A stretch of DNA of 64,000 nt from Synechocystis sp. PCC 7509 (GTDB lineage Bacteria > Cyanobacteriota > Cyanobacteriia > Cyanobacteriales > Chroococcidiopsidaceae), in NCBI RefSeq assembly GCF_000332075.2, contig NZ_ALVU02000001.1, positions 3,298,324 to 3,362,323 on the forward strand, in the 5' to 3' direction. The notes beneath the pieces are model-generated. The model was not told the origin of the DNA. It was given only the letters and a program-made list of their open reading frames with translations, and ran no database searches. Shown in pieces: positions 62,587 through 64,000 of this stretch. Position 1 is the stretch's first letter; every line of letters starts with the position of its first letter. The position numbers and the translations under genes are program-made.

Positions 62587-64000
62587 ATGGCGAAAAGAAC
62601 GCGCAAGCAAACACTCCCAGAACTAGAAAGTCTCCCTCCATCAATTATCTATCGCCCGGTAGCCAACAAAAAACCATCAAAAACTAACCGTTGGGGAAAT
62701 TCGTTACTAGCTCTGGCTTTAATATTAACGGCTGCTAGTGCAGTAGCTGGAGGAGCATGGTGGAGTTTGCAGCTATTTGTCAATCCTGACGCAGTTAACG
62801 ATGTCAACAAAATTTTGCCTGAAGGTGCAAAGTTCTCCGCTAGTAACCCCGAACAACAACCGCAAACTCTCAAACAAATTGAGGATTCCTTACGCACGCA
62901 AGGCAAAACAGCCGGGGAACTTTTGACGCTAGAAACTGATGCCAAAACTTCAGCTATCAAGTCTTTAGTTCTACCAGTATTAAAAAAACAGTCCAACTGC
63001 CAAACTGATTGTCAAGAAATTGTTGAATTACGAATTTATCAGCTAGTAATCAATAAGTTTAAGTTACCCTTTCAAAGCGAGCAAACTACTTATCAGCTAA
63101 TTAGTCAGCTACCTGTATCTGGCCCCGATGAATCTTTTGCGATTTCTCCAGTAGTAGACTCAGAAACGGCTAACTATGGTTCAACTCAACTATTACCCCT
63201 AACTCAACTGCAACGCTTTTCAGGCACTACACCAAAATCCGGTACTTGGTTATATTTAATAGGTCAACGCCAGCATTCCGATAATGGGATTGCTTACGGG
63301 CAGATTCTTCACTACGACAGAAGTCGCTCGGCGCTAAGTTTAGTATTAACTTGGACTAGCCCCACAGGACAAGCTCCCAAATGGCAAGAAGTTACCGGCG
63401 GCGGTTTTCCCGAACTCCTAGTCGATCGCACTAGCGAATTAGAGCCACAGTTGCAAGTGTACCAAGTTAAACCCGCCCAAGCCTCTTTTAATCAATTTCA
63501 GCTAGTCCCGATTTCTATTGAAGAACCAGCAATCAAAACTACCGCCTATCGTAATGCTTTATTTTTAGCTCGTAGCGGTCTTTGGACTCCAGCATGGCAA
63601 TGGTTAAAAGCACTCCCACAGGGCAAAAAACGCCCCTCCGCCGCCGCTCAAGCCCAAATTGATCTAATTGGGTTATACGCCAAATATACGAGCAAGAAAG
63701 CCGATACTGCTTGGGCAAGTCCCAGTCAACAAGCGATCGCAGCTTTGAGCGATGGACGTTGGGAAAAAGGTCTGCAAATATATCAAGCCTCACCGGAAAA
63801 TACCCAAGAAATTGCTACTTTTTTAGTCAATGATTCCGGTAGGTTGTGGAATCGGGTAGAAGCCGCCCTAAAAATTAACCCCCGTCGCCCGGAAGTCCAA
63901 GCTTGGGGGGCGCTAATTCTCGGCGCTCAAGAAGGACAAGCAAATGCTTTAATTTGGCTCAAAGCGCAACCTCATAGCCCAAAAACCTTAACATACGTCG
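62587..64000 (+). CDS. membrane-anchored hypothetical protein, N-terminal 471 codons (runs off the window)
   Basis: An ATG at 62587 opens a frame that stays open to the window edge. The protein has a basic N-terminus, one transmembrane helix (about residues 38-58, SLLALALILTAASAVAGGAW), then a large extracytoplasmic region. It contains GTTPKSGTWLYLIGQRQHS and EVTGGGFPELLVDRT. A later part (AAIAALSDGRWEKGLQIYQA and ALKINPRRPEVQAWGALILG) reads like TPR or helical repeats. It appears to be a cyanobacterial conserved protein of unknown function. The rest lies outside the window. Confidence 0.8.
   Translation, partial: MAKRTRKQTLPELESLPPSIIYRPVANKKPSKTNRWGNSLLALALILTAASAVAGGAWWSLQLFVNPDAVNDVNKILPEGAKFSASNPEQQPQTLKQIEDSLRTQGKTAGELLTLETDAKTSAIKSLVLPVLKKQSNCQTDCQEIVELRIYQLVINKFKLPFQSEQTTYQLISQLPVSGPDESFAISPVVDSETANYGSTQLLPLTQLQRFSGTTPKSGTWLYLIGQRQHSDNGIAYGQILHYDRSRSALSLVLTWTSPTGQAPKWQEVTGGGFPELLVDRTSELEPQLQVYQVKPAQASFNQFQLVPISIEEPAIKTTAYRNALFLARSGLWTPAWQWLKALPQGKKRPSAAAQAQIDLIGLYAKYTSKKADTAWASPSQQAIAALSDGRWEKGLQIYQASPENTQEIATFLVNDSGRLWNRVEAALKINPRRPEVQAWGALILGAQEGQANALIWLKAQPHSPKTLTYV

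Noticed and set aside
1-64000. CRISPR arrays, tRNA, rRNA, tmRNA or riboswitches
   Set aside because: No regularly spaced direct repeats, no TTCGAATC-type tRNA T-loops in spacers and no riboswitch core were found by reading. The Cas4-like nuclease domain at 58000-58900 is part of a translocase fusion with no cas1/cas2 nearby, so I do not call it a CRISPR gene.

Overview
The window is chromosomal DNA of a cyanobacterium. The palindrome GCGATCGC (HIP1) recurs in genes and spacers. The gene set is also cyanobacterial: a cyAbrB regulator, a cysteine-free Rrf2 regulator, sucrose synthase, a CCG-domain HdrB-like protein, acpP-fabF-tkt, lpxD and several Uma2-family nucleases. Multicopy palindromic repeats and decayed mobile DNA suggest a large, repeat-rich genome. 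I cannot fix the genus. I saw no tRNA, rRNA, CRISPR array or intact insertion sequence.

Left part (1-12.7 kb): the start of thiL, then gyrA overlapping lnt. Next come an Uma2 nuclease, a small minus-strand cassette (SLATT membrane protein, small protein, HNH nuclease), a Nu-class-like GST, a DCC oxidoreductase coupled to a DUF938 methyltransferase, and a large membrane-anchored coiled-coil/TPR protein. Middle-left (12.7-31 kb): two glycosyltransferases, a radical SAM protein, a SemiSWEET, aroC, a VOC protein, an XisF-like recombinase, a GT39 glycosyltransferase, cyAbrB between two long non-coding stretches, Rrf2-cbiB, pyrR, an M32 carboxypeptidase and sucrose synthase with a clear terminator.

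Middle-right (31-50 kb): a decay zone with an Uma2 fragment, an IS701-like remnant with terminal repeats and a GNAT fragment. Then an Uma2 gene, a VanY-like peptidase, an AEC transporter, a phosphoribosyltransferase, a GPH sugar transporter, a broken NACHT NTPase gene and a methyltransferase. The run acpP-fabF-tkt, an HdrB-like gene, a membrane Ser/Thr kinase and lpxD flanked by a three-copy repeat follow.

Right part (50-64 kb): ileS, an M28 lipoprotein peptidase, an orphan ParA, an azoreductase, and the most striking locus, a three-gene minus-strand operon (62368 to 56830). It encodes a winged-helix-like protein, a P-loop ATPase, and an 885-residue fusion of a DEDDy 3'-5' exonuclease, a Cas4/RecB-like Fe-S PD-(D/E)XK nuclease and an FtsK-type DNA translocase. 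I know of no named system with this architecture; it is a candidate DNA-processing or genome-defence module.

Repeats shape several genes. A roughly 70-bp palindrome is inserted in the same frame in lnt and in the translocase fusion. Another palindrome interrupts the methyltransferase. A MITE-like element supplies the start codon of the VOC gene and the stop codon of cbiB.
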